A DNA stretch of 64,000 bases from Martelella mediterranea DSM 17316. GTDB lineage: Bacteria > Pseudomonadota > Alphaproteobacteria > Rhizobiales > Rhizobiaceae. Positions 36,481 through 46,500 of the stretch are shown piece after piece. Below the pieces are notes generated by a model. The model made no database searches. It was not told where the DNA came from and saw nothing but the letters and a program-made list of their open reading frames with translations. Numbering within the stretch: position 1 is the first letter of the stretch; every line of letters begins with the position of its first letter. The translations under genes and the position numbers were made by a program. The stretch covers positions 1,692,001-1,756,000 of the forward strand of contig NZ_CP020330.1 in assembly GCF_002043005.1 (NCBI RefSeq). Reading direction: 5' to 3'.

Positions 36481-36705
36481 GGCCTGTCATTCGCACATCA
36501 AGTGCCACATTCCGTTGACTTGACCATGCCATCTCGGGAGTTGCTTCACTGGTCGCAGGATGGTACAACCTTGGATTTGTGAACGCTCGATGAACGGGAT
36601 GCCTAAATCGCGATAAAAAGTTTGTGTTTCTCGTATAAATTGAGGTTTACGACCGGCGATTAGATTGTGTAGAAGCATCATTACATCCTTTGAGAGTGGT
36701 TATTG
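36481..36705. other. Leader region of the secretion locus
   Basis: 225 AT-richer bases before the first Sel1 gene. The promoter of the secretion locus should be here, but no convincing -35/-10 pair was found. GAGAGTGG at about 36691 serves as ribosome site for the next gene. Confidence 0.4.
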
Positions 36706-37515
36706 ATGATGCTGATGCGTTACCTTTTTGTGGTGAGTCTGGTCTGCGGGATAGCGGAAATAGCTCATGCAGACACCGATGGCGGAATAAAGAAGCTTGA
36801 GGCCGGTGATATCCGAGGCGCTGTCGATGCCTTTGAAAGCGCATATGAAACCGGAGATCCGGATGGTGCGTTCTATATCGGTCGTCTTTTTGAGATGGGC
36901 CTTGGTACGGATCAGGATATGCGCCGGGCCGCCGCCCTTTATGCCGTCGCATCCGAAAAGGGAAGCCTTAAGGCACAGAACAGGCTCGGCCTCATGTATC
37001 TCAATGGGACCTTTGTTCTGCAGGATTATGCCCGCGCGGCAGAATTGATTTGCCAGGCCGCCGAGGGCGGATACCCGAATGGGTTGTTCAATTGCGGGTT
37101 GCTTTATGCAGAGGGTAAGGGCGTCGATCAGGACCCGGTCAAGGCCGCGGGCTATTGGCAGGAAGCGGCCGCAGACGGTCATGTGGCAGCGATCAACTAT
37201 CTGGCGATGGCCTACCGCGATGGCGAGGGCGTGGCTGCCGATCCGGAAGAAGCGTTCCGGCAGTTTTCGATAACGGCCGCGGCGGGCAATCCGCTCGGCC
37301 TGCTAGAGGTCGCGCGGGCCTATGAAGCCGGCGTCGGCGTCGAACCGGATATCGCCATGGCTTATGCTTACGCCAATCTGGCCGCTGTTCGCGGCCTCGA
37401 TGAAGCGCGGCTCCTGCGCGATAGGCTGGAGACGCGCATGGACCCGCAGTCTCTCGAAACAGCGCAGGCCTTTTCCCGCACATGGAAGGCTGTTCCCATC
37501 GGTTCAGCGGGATAA
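36706..37515 (+). CDS. Secreted Sel1-repeat protein, first copy
   Basis: 269 residues with a signal peptide (MRYLFVVSLVCGIAEIAHA, cleavage near residue 22) and about five Sel1-like helical repeats, such as AFYIGRLFEMGLGTDQD, AQNRLGLMYLNG, LFNCGLLYAEGKGVDQD and INYLAMAYRDGEGVAAD. Sel1 proteins are helical solenoids that hold partner proteins together; here it would act in the periplasm. Several in-frame start codons (TTG 36703, ATG 36706, 36709, 36715) stand together behind GAGAGTGG. First of five genes read into the TpsB/TpsA pair, with a 5-base gap to the next gene. A role in TpsA export or maturation is inference from position only. Confidence 0.85.
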   Translation: MMLMRYLFVVSLVCGIAEIAHADTDGGIKKLEAGDIRGAVDAFESAYETGDPDGAFYIGRLFEMGLGTDQDMRRAAALYAVASEKGSLKAQNRLGLMYLNGTFVLQDYARAAELICQAAEGGYPNGLFNCGLLYAEGKGVDQDPVKAAGYWQEAAADGHVAAINYLAMAYRDGEGVAADPEEAFRQFSITAAAGNPLGLLEVARAYEAGVGVEPDIAMAYAYANLAAVRGLDEARLLRDRLETRMDPQSLETAQAFSRTWKAVPIGSAG

Positions 37516-37520
37516 GCACG

Positions 37521-38027
37521 ATGCAGCGTTTTTTCCTGGCGACAGGCGCGGCGTGCCTGTCGCTACTCCCCAGAGTTGTTTTTTCGCAAGAGGGTAAGCC
37601 TCCTCAGGTTGAATTCTTTGGTGATTGGGAGCTGATTTGCGCCGCAGCGGACGATCATACGTGCCAGATGGCGCAGAGCGCGGCTGCGGGCGAGGGGGAT
37701 CCGGTTTTCCTGCTGAGCATTGCGCCGGCGAAAGACAGGGCGACCGACTATGCGGTGGCTAGCGCGCCGCTGGGCGTCTATCTGGCGAACGGCATCGAAA
37801 TCCGCATCGACGGCGGGCATCCCTTCAAGGTTCTTTATGAGGTCTGCGACCGGGAGAGCTGCCATGCGGGTTTCCGGCTTTCAGGCGCTGTCCTCTCGGC
37901 CTTCCGCAAGGGGCTCGACGCCGGTTTCCGGGTCTGGACGGCAAAGGACCGGGCGGTCGATTTCGACATGTCTCTCCGAGGCTTTTCCGCGGCTTATGCC
38001 GAATATCGCGCGAAGGTGACCGGATGA
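37521..38027 (+). CDS. IalB-family (invasion-associated locus B) periplasmic protein
   Basis: 168 residues: signal peptide (LATGAACLSLLPRVVFS) and an IalB domain with FFGDWELICAAADDHTCQMAQ near the N-terminus and VCDRESCHAGFRLSG; the four cysteines probably form two disulfides. IalB was named in Bartonella for erythrocyte invasion, but the family is widespread in Alphaproteobacteria and its molecular role is unknown. It is enclosed between two Sel1 genes and ATGA-coupled to the second. Confidence 0.85.
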   Translation: MQRFFLATGAACLSLLPRVVFSQEGKPPQVEFFGDWELICAAADDHTCQMAQSAAAGEGDPVFLLSIAPAKDRATDYAVASAPLGVYLANGIEIRIDGGHPFKVLYEVCDRESCHAGFRLSGAVLSAFRKGLDAGFRVWTAKDRAVDFDMSLRGFSAAYAEYRAKVTG

Positions 38028-38836
38028 GCCGGCTTGTTGTCCTTGTTTTTGGGGTCCTCGCCCTCATCGGGGCGCCATTGGCCATGGCCGATGGGCTGGA
38101 TGATGGACGCCGGGCCTTTGCCGCGGGCGATCATTCCGCTGCGCGCGGATATTTTGCGGAAGCTTTCGAGGACGGCAATGCCGAAGCCGGCTTCCTTCTG
38201 GCACGCATGCTGGAAGGCGCACTGGGCGGCGCGGCGGATGAAAAGGCCGCGCTTGCGCTTTACCGAAAGACTGCCGAGGCGTCGTTTGCGCCCGCGCTCA
38301 ATCGCATGGGGCTGGTCTACTGGCGCGGCGAAGCCGGTGTTGCGCGCGACCCGCAAGCGGCGGCTGTGTTCTTTGAACATGCGGCTGTGCAGGGCGACGC
38401 CAATGCGGCGTTCAATCTGGGCAAGCTCTATCTGGACGGCGATGGCGTTGAAAAAGACCGCACCCGCGCGGCAACCCTGTTTCGCGTTGCTGCGGAGGGC
38501 GATCACGTGCTTGCGCTCAACACGCTTGGCGGCATGGCGCGTGACCATGGTCAACGCCAGCAGGAGCGGCGCTATTTCGAGCGATCGGCAGCGCTTGGCA
38601 ATGCGGTCGGTCTTTTCGAGATGGCAAGGATCACGCTGCGCGACGCGACGCAGGAAACGCATGATAGCGTGCGCATCGATGCCCATGTCTATCTGAACCT
38701 TGCCGGCGCGCGCGGTCATCCCGGTGCGGGCGAGGCGTTGCAGGCGCTGACGGCGACGATGGATGCCGACGATATCGCGCGGGCGCAGGAAAAGGCCCGC
38801 AACTTCCGCGGCACGCGCGAAAGTCAGGGGGGCTGA
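38024..38836 (+). CDS. Secreted Sel1-repeat protein, second copy
   Basis: 270 residues: signal peptide (LVVLVFGVLALIGAPLAMA, cleavage near residue 22) and several Sel1 repeats, such as NRMGLVYWRGEAGVARD and AAFNLGKLYLDGDGVEKD. It is related in design to the 36706 gene but the two are not close copies. It overlaps the IalB gene by four bases and ends four bases before the TpsB gene, so the accessory trio and the transporter form one translational unit. Confidence 0.85.
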   Translation: MSRLVVLVFGVLALIGAPLAMADGLDDGRRAFAAGDHSAARGYFAEAFEDGNAEAGFLLARMLEGALGGAADEKAALALYRKTAEASFAPALNRMGLVYWRGEAGVARDPQAAAVFFEHAAVQGDANAAFNLGKLYLDGDGVEKDRTRAATLFRVAAEGDHVLALNTLGGMARDHGQRQQERRYFERSAALGNAVGLFEMARITLRDATQETHDSVRIDAHVYLNLAGARGHPGAGEALQALTATMDADDIARAQEKARNFRGTRESQGG

Positions 38837-38840
38837 GGCG

Positions 38841-40556
38841 ATGCGGCAAAGGGGGACCCTTTTTCTTTCCGCCGTTCTGGCCGGCATCGCCGGTACAGAC
38901 ATTCCGGCATCCGCCCAGTCGTTTCCCGGGACCGATGGCGCGGCGCGGGCCATCGAGCGGGAAAACCGTGCCTTCGGCGAGTCCCAGGACGAACGGCGCA
39001 TGCGGCAATCGGACCGCGCGCCGGCAAGCGGGCAACCGGAGACCACGCCGGCACAGGCATCGCCCGCGCCCGGAGGCCCCTGCTTCCGGATCAGAAGCAT
39101 CATCCTGCAGGGTTTCGAAGCCTTCTCCGAAAAACCCGAAGGCTATGACAGGCTGGTGGGGACCTGCGCCACCGCCGCCGATATCGCCGGCAGCCTGAAT
39201 ACGATAAACGAATACTACCGCGCCGAGGGCTACATCACCACCAGAGCCTATGTGCCCGAGCAGGACGTCGCCGACGGGTCGCTGGAAATCACCATCGTGC
39301 CGGGCCGGCTGGAAGGTTATGTCTATGCCGATGGCCGTCAGGCCGACAACCGGATCCGAGCGGCCTTTCCGGGCAGTCGCGGCGATCTGCTGTCGCTGCG
39401 CGAACTCGAACAGGGTCTCGACAATATCAACGGCCCGCGTTCGGCAAGGGCGACGTTCGAACTGATCCCCGGCGAGGAGGCCGGCGGTTCCTTCGTTCAG
39501 GTCAAGCTCAAGGAGACCAAGCCCTGGTATCTCGAATTCGGCATCAACAATGACGGCTATGATTCCACCGGCGAAGCCGAAGTCGGCATCAGTTTCGGTT
39601 ATGACAATCTGTTCGGCCTGAACGACCAGCTCAATATCGAAGCCAGTTCGACGCTTCTGGAAGACCGGTCGCAGAAATACGCGGATTCTTTTGCGGTGAG
39701 CTGGTCCGTGCCCTATCGCAACTGGCTGTTTTCGATCGACGGCGGCGCCAGCCCCTATTTCTTCGTGGTCCCCGGGATCAACGAATCCTATCCGCTGGAA
39801 GGCGAGTCCTACTATGTCTCGGCCGATGCCGAGCGGCTCCTGGCGCGCGGCCAGAGCTTTCGCCTTTACGGTTATGGCGGATTGAAGCTTACGCGCACGC
39901 GCACCTTTATCGACAGCTACGAAATCGAAACCCAGCGGCGGCATCTGACCATCGGCTCGCTCGGCCTGCGCGGCGATGTCCGCTATGCCGAGGACCGGAT
40001 GGACTGGGAGCTCGGCATGGTCTTCGGCGTCGACGCGCTCGACGCCTATGTCTTCGACAAGAGCATTGTCGATCCGAATTTCGCGCTGATCGAGGGCGAA
40101 TTCAATTACCGGCATGAATTCGGCGACAGCGGGGTTGCCTATATCGGCCAACTGGTCGGCCAGTACTCCAGCGACGTGCTGCCGGGCATCGAGCAGTTCT
40201 CGATCGGAAGCTGGTCGACGGTGCGCGGTTTCCACGACGACAGCATGTATGGCGATAGCGGCTTTTACCTGCGCAACACGGTGGAATGGAACGCCTATGA
40301 GAACGACAGCTTCTCCGTCGCGCTCAATGCCGGGCTCGATGCGGGCTATGTCGCGCCCTCGACCCTGCGCCAGTGGTCGCAAAACTATCTGGTTGGCGCC
40401 AGCCTGGGCGCCGACTTCGCCTTTGGCGATCATGTCACGGCAAGGCTCGCCGTAGGCCAGGCGCTCAGCCGGCCGGACACGAATCCCCCCAATGCCGAAC
40501 CCGCCTTCGAGGCGGCAAGAACCGTGTTCTACGCGGACATGAACGTGAGATTCTGA
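38841..40556 (+). CDS. Two-partner secretion outer-membrane transporter (TpsB; ShlB/FhaC/CdiB family)
   Basis: 571 residues with a signal peptide (about 24 residues), then a POTRA_2 domain (CFRIRSIILQGFEAFSE, LNTINEYYRAEGYITTRAYVPEQ, LEITIVPGRLEGY) and a 16-strand barrel ending in DMNVRF with C-terminal Phe. SIGSWSTVRGFHDD contains the VRGF motif of the loop that lies in the barrel pore. It exports the TpsA protein encoded 30 to 40 bases downstream. Its partner is certain from position. Confidence 0.93.
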   Translation: MRQRGTLFLSAVLAGIAGTDIPASAQSFPGTDGAARAIERENRAFGESQDERRMRQSDRAPASGQPETTPAQASPAPGGPCFRIRSIILQGFEAFSEKPEGYDRLVGTCATAADIAGSLNTINEYYRAEGYITTRAYVPEQDVADGSLEITIVPGRLEGYVYADGRQADNRIRAAFPGSRGDLLSLRELEQGLDNINGPRSARATFELIPGEEAGGSFVQVKLKETKPWYLEFGINNDGYDSTGEAEVGISFGYDNLFGLNDQLNIEASSTLLEDRSQKYADSFAVSWSVPYRNWLFSIDGGASPYFFVVPGINESYPLEGESYYVSADAERLLARGQSFRLYGYGGLKLTRTRTFIDSYEIETQRRHLTIGSLGLRGDVRYAEDRMDWELGMVFGVDALDAYVFDKSIVDPNFALIEGEFNYRHEFGDSGVAYIGQLVGQYSSDVLPGIEQFSIGSWSTVRGFHDDSMYGDSGFYLRNTVEWNAYENDSFSVALNAGLDAGYVAPSTLRQWSQNYLVGASLGADFAFGDHVTARLAVGQALSRPDTNPPNAEPAFEAARTVFYADMNVRF

Positions 40557-40595
40557 CCTGAAAGGCCGGTCTTCCGGCGCCGAGGAATGTTTGTG

Positions 40596-43500
40596 ATGAC
40601 CAAATTTCTTGCAAAAGCCCTCTCCTGGATATTGGCCGGCGTTCTTACGCTGCAGCCGGTTCTCCTTTATGCGCAGGACATTCAGGTCATCGGCCCTGAC
40701 AACGGACCGCGGCCGCATCTCGACCGGGCCTATAACGGCACCCCTGTTTTGAATATCGGCACGCCGAACGGCGCCGGCGTCTCCCACGACACCTATACCC
40801 GCTTTTCGGCCGACGACCTGATCCTCAACAACTCGGCGACCAATGTCGACACGCTGCTTGGCGGCTGGATCGAGGGCAATCCGAACCTCAGGCCCGGTCG
40901 GGAAGCCGGACTTTGGATCGGCGAGGTCATTGGCGGATCGCGCACCGAACTGAACGGCATCCTGGAAGTCGGCGGCCGGAAAATGGATGTCATTCTCGCC
41001 AATGAATATGGCGTGACATGCGACGGCTGCGGCTTCATCAACACCGACCGGGCCACGCTGACCACCGGCAAGCCGATCTTTTCCGGCAATGGCGGGCTTG
41101 AAGGCTTCGATGTCCGCAAGGGCAGCGTGCTGATCGGAGCCGGTGGCCTCAATCCCGAAGACCGGCTTTCGCTCTCGGATACGGCGCGCGTCGACGTGAT
41201 TTCCCGCGCCGCCGAAATCTACGGCAAGATGCGCGCCGACAGCCTGAATGTGATCGCCGGCGCCAACCGGGTCGATTACGACTGGTCATACGATCCTGAA
41301 ACCGGCGAGATTCACGGCGTCACGGAGCAGGCGGGCGAGGGCGCCGCTCCGGCGCTGGCCGTCGATGTGGCCGCACTCGGCGGCATGTATGCCAATGCGA
41401 TCAGCATGGTCGCGACCGAAAACGGCGTCGGCGTGCGTTTGAACGGCAAGCTGGCATCGGCCGGCAATATCGGGCTGCGGTCCGACGGCCGGCTGACGCT
41501 GGGCGCGCCGCAAGGCGGGCATGTCCCGGAAATCAAGGCGAAGAAGAAGATCCAGATCCGCAATCGCGGGCCTGTTCTTCTGGAAGGCGCGATTACATCC
41601 GAGGACGGCAATCTGATCGATATCAGAACCTCCGAAGGGGCGCTGATCTTCAACGGCGAGGCGTCGGGCGGCGCGGTGGTTCTGGAAAGCGCCGGCCTTG
41701 CCAGCATCGCCGCGGCCATCGATGCGCGCAACAGCCTGGAGATTCGCTCTCTCAATGACGGCGTTTCGGTGGCCGAAAAGGCCGTGTTGTCGGGTTCGAA
41801 CGTTTCCGTGTCGGCCGCCCAGTCCGCGGAGATCAATGGCCGGATCAGCGCGACGGGCGATTTGCGGGTGGCCGCGCGTGGCGCAAGCACGGGTGTCCGG
41901 TCGGAACTCGTCGCCGAAAACATCTCCATAGGCGTTGCGGAAAGTCTCGTCCTCAATGGCAAGGCGCAGGCCGCTGACACGCTCAATCTTGCCGCCGGGC
42001 AGAAGATGTCCATGGGACCGCAATCGCTGCTGTCGGCGCGGTCACTGGCGATCGCCAGCGATACGCTTGCGCTTCAAGGCGCGCTGAAAGCCGTCCAGGA
42101 TATCGGCATCGATGCCCGTCTGCTCGAGGCGACGGAGACGAGCCGGTTCGAAGCCGCAGCGCTGAATGTGACGGCTCGGGACATTGGCCTGATAAACGGC
42201 CTGGCCGATATCGGCGGTCCGGTGACCATTGTCGCCGGCCAGTTCACCTTTGGCGACGACGCGGAGATCTTTGCCCAAAGTCTCGATGTCGACAGCGTCG
42301 GCGCCGCCAAGCTTGGCGGCCGGTTCGGCATAAATGGTCCGATGACGGTCGATGCCGCAACCATCGCGGGGACCGACGCGCTGCGGCTTTCCGCCGGGTC
42401 GTTGGCGCTTGCTGCCAATGACATCGCGCTTGCAGGCGACCTGTCAGCCGACGGGCTGATGGCGATCGCCGTGGCAAGCGGCTATCTCGAAACGACGGGG
42501 TCGCTAACCGCCGGCACGCTCGATATTGCCGCCGCCGGCGACATGCGCCACAGCGGTCAGATCGACGCCGGCACGGTTACGGTCACAGCGCGCGAATATG
42601 CCGGCGCAGCGGGCTCGGAAGTCTTCGGCAACGACATCACCCTCCAGGCAGGCCGCATCGCCAATCAGGGTGTCGTCAAGGCTGAAGAGACGCTTGCCCT
42701 ATCCGCCCTCTATGGGGCGCTGGTAAATGACGGCAGCCTGATCGGCGGCGATGTCTCGCTCGCCGCGGCAACCGATCTCGTCAACCGCGCGGAGATCGCC
42801 GCGGCAGGTGAAGGCGTGCTGACGGCGGGGCGGGCGTTCTTCACGGCGAACGGCTCGACCCTTTCCGGCGGCGACCTCTCCATCGATGCGGTGACGGTCG
42901 ACACGCGCGGCGCGATCTCCGGTTCCGGCGCGGTCACGGTGACCGCAGGCGCGGGCGGCCTTGCCAATAGCGGCGCGTTGATCGCGGATGCGCTCTCGCT
43001 CTCCTCGACGGGCGCAATCGGTAATTCCGGTTCGATCACCGGCCGCGACACGGCGACCCTGACGGCGGGATCGGATCTGGACAACCTGAGCGGAGGGGCG
43101 GTCTACGGCGCGCAAATCGATCTTTCCGCCGAAAAGTTCGTCAATGCCGGTGTCGTTTCGGCCGATGACCTGCTGGCCGTTTCGGCGGGACCTGCCGGGC
43201 TGGTCAATGACATGACCCTGAAGGGCGGACGGGTCGAGATCGACGTTTCCGGGGGTATGGACAATAACGGCGTCGTCATGGCGCTGGACGAACTGGCGCT
43301 TGATGCCGCCGGAAATTTCGCCAATCGCGGCGTGTTGATTTCCGATGCCGACATCTCCGCGACGATCGGCGGCGGTTTCGTCAACAGTGGCAAGGTCGAC
43401 GCCTTGCAGACGGTTGACATGCAGGTCGGCGGGCAATTCTCGACGGGGGCTGGCTCTCAGTTTTTTGCCGACGAGATTGATGTCGCGGCCGCCAATATAG

Positions 43501-46500
43501 CCAATGCCGGCGTCCTCAAGGCTTCTTCCGGCCTGACCGCGGCAGCGCTTTCCGGCGCGCTGGAAAATGACGGCAGCCTGGTCGGCGGCGATGTCGCGCT
43601 GACAGCCGCGACCGACGTCATCAACCGCGCCGAAATCGCCGCGTCTGCAACGGGGACGCTCAAAGCGGGACAAAGCCTGATCAATGCGACCGGCGCACTG
43701 ATTTCCGGTACGAATTTCGACCTCTCTGGCGTCTTGGTTGAGAACCGGGGCGCGCTGGCAGCCTCCGGCAATGTCGGCATCACCGCCGGCGCCGGCGGTT
43801 TCGTCAACCACGCCACGCTGATCGGCGACAGGGTCGACATCACGTCCGCCGCCGGCATCGACAATCGTGGCACGCTGACCGGCCATTCCTACGCCGGGCT
43901 TGCCGCCGCCACCGATTTCGACAACCGCGCCGGCGCGGCGATCTATGGAAACGAGATCGCGATCGGCGGCCGGAAGACCGTCAATAATGGCATCATTGCT
44001 GCCGGTGACAGGCTGACCGCGTCTGCCAGAGACGGCGGGCTGGTCAATTACGCGACGCTCAAGGGGCAAAATCTTCGGCTGGAATCGACGAGCGATATCG
44101 GCAATGCGGGCACCGTTTCGGCTGGCCGGCAACTTGTGGCGGATGCCGCCGGCACGATCACCAATGTCGCGGCGCTGATTTCGGGCGGCGATCTGGCGCT
44201 TTACGCCGACAATATCCTCAACAACAGCGGCGTCATCTGGGCCAATGGCGATGTCACGCTCGCCGGTGACGAAGGGCTGGGCTTCGCCAGTCTCGTCAGC
44301 AACCAGACGGGCCGTATCGAGGCGTTCCAGGGCGATCTGACCATCCGGGCCGATGCGGTGGTCAACCAGGGCATTGCGCCCACCATCGCTGCAAGTCAGA
44401 TCATCCGCTGGCTGGAACAGGGCGAGGCCGAGCCCACCAATCCGGTGGAGCAGATCACCAAGCTGATCGACGAGGCCTATCTCGATGGCAATGGCAACAT
44501 CCTGCCCTCCTATGCCGGCGCCTATGCGGCCTTGTGGGAGGATGTGATCAATGGCGGCGGCACGCTGTCGGCTGCTGCCAGAACCATCGTCAAACCCTCG
44601 GTGACGACGCCAAGCGGAACGGCGCTGCAATCCGGTTTCGCCACCCTTTGGGAAAACATGTATTCGCGGGCCAATGCCGATGGCACGCCCGACCCGGCCG
44701 CGCTCGTCAAATCCATGGTCGATCCGGCGATCTTCGCCGCCGACGGCACGGTTCTGCCCGAACATGCCCGCGCCTATGCCGATCTCTGGCTCACGCTCGC
44801 CTCCGGCGGCACCAGCGTGAGCGACAGCGTCAAGGCCATTCTCAACCCGGAAAACGCGCTGACTGTCGAAAGCCAGACGACGGATCCGGCGACGGGCGAA
44901 CTGGTCACCGTCTATTCCAACGCCCTGCTTGCGGATACGACCGACGTCTGGACGGCGATGAACGCCGGCGACGGCGCCAGCTACGACATTCTGAAAATCC
45001 TCTATCAGGACCGGTTCAACGATGACGGCACGCTCGCCGAATTCGTCGCCGGCGGCTCAATCGATATCCAGGCGAAAGACGTCTCCAACGTCTATGCCAA
45101 CATGTCGGCGGGACAGAATATCGCGATTTCCGCCGACCAGGTCACCAACAAGGCGCTGGGCGCCACCCAGCTTCTCGTCGAGGTGCACAAGAAGCCCGAC
45201 TGCTTCACTTGCCACGAAGGCGAGGTCGATTACTACGACACCTTCGGCGGCCGCATCGAGGCGGTCGGCAATGTCGCGATCAACGGCAATCTCGACAATA
45301 TCACGATGACCACGTCGGAACTGTCGCTTCAGGACGTCATCGACGAGATGAACGCCTATCTTGCCGAGAAGCGCGCCGCCGGCGACCCGCTGATGAATGG
45401 CATTCCGGATGTCTCGGAAAAAAATCTCGAACTCCACGACAAGCGCAACGACGATTACACCGCTCCGGTTGAAGGGAATGGCGACGATATCCGCAAGGTG
45501 GAAGGCCGCGACACCGGCTCCGAAACCACGGTCGACACCGGTGCAGGCACGCCGGACGTGGATCCGCTCGACCCTGACAACTACCAGTCGGGCGCCGATC
45601 GTGACGGCGTCGATACCGGCACGGGCACGCCGGTTGTCATCCCAGTCGATCCGGGCAAATATGCCTCAAGCGCCAACACCGTCGATCGCGGCGGGCCGTC
45701 GGGTTCCGGCGGCGGGACGGGGACGCTTGCGCCATCCATTCCTGGCCTGACGCCGACCAAATCGGTCAATGAACTGCTCGCCCAGGGCATCAATACGCTG
45801 GCCGAAACCAATCCGGAATTCACCGAATTCTCCAACTTCATCACATCCAACTACATGATGGATGTCGATCGGCTGCAATACCGCGACGAGCTGATCAACC
45901 ATAACAGGGAGCCCAGCGCGGAAGCCGCGCGCGCCAATGGCGGACCCTATGGCAATCCCGACCTCGATTATCTCGACCGTCCCGTCTCCGTTCCCGCGCC
46001 GGACGGCTCCGGCATGCGCACGGTCTATCCCGGCGCGTGGCAGAACTCGCTTTCCGGGGAGGGCGCGCTGATCGCCGGTGAAAACGTCACCGTTTCGGGC
46101 GGCACGATCAACACCGAAGGCCGCATTGCCGCGCGCGACAGCGTGGCGCTGACGGCCCGGACCATCAACGCCACCGGCGGCGCGATCACGGCCGAGACCG
46201 GCGAAGCCGCGCTGACGGCGCTTGGCGATATCACGCTCGACGGCACGAAGATCGACGCCAACACGCTCTCCGTGGTCGCCGGCCGCGATTTCACCGGCAC
46301 GGCGGTCGATATCGATGTCGCCGACGCCGCCAGCATCTTCGCCGGCGGCAATGTGAAGATCGGCGCCAGGGAAACCGAATACCACTTCGACCGCGGCGGC
46401 GCCGGCACGCTCGACGCCGTCCAGCAGGAAACCTCGGTTCTGACGGCGGGCGGGGATCTCTCGATCATCACCTCCGGCGATCTCGAACTGGCCGGTCTTG

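Noticed and set aside
38631..40787. 718-codon open frame opposite the TpsB gene
   Set aside because: Shadow of a well-supported outer-membrane transporter; composition unlike a real protein.
42699..44765. 688-codon open frame opposite the haemagglutinin repeats
   Set aside because: Antisense of repeated coding DNA keeps stops rare; no family match.
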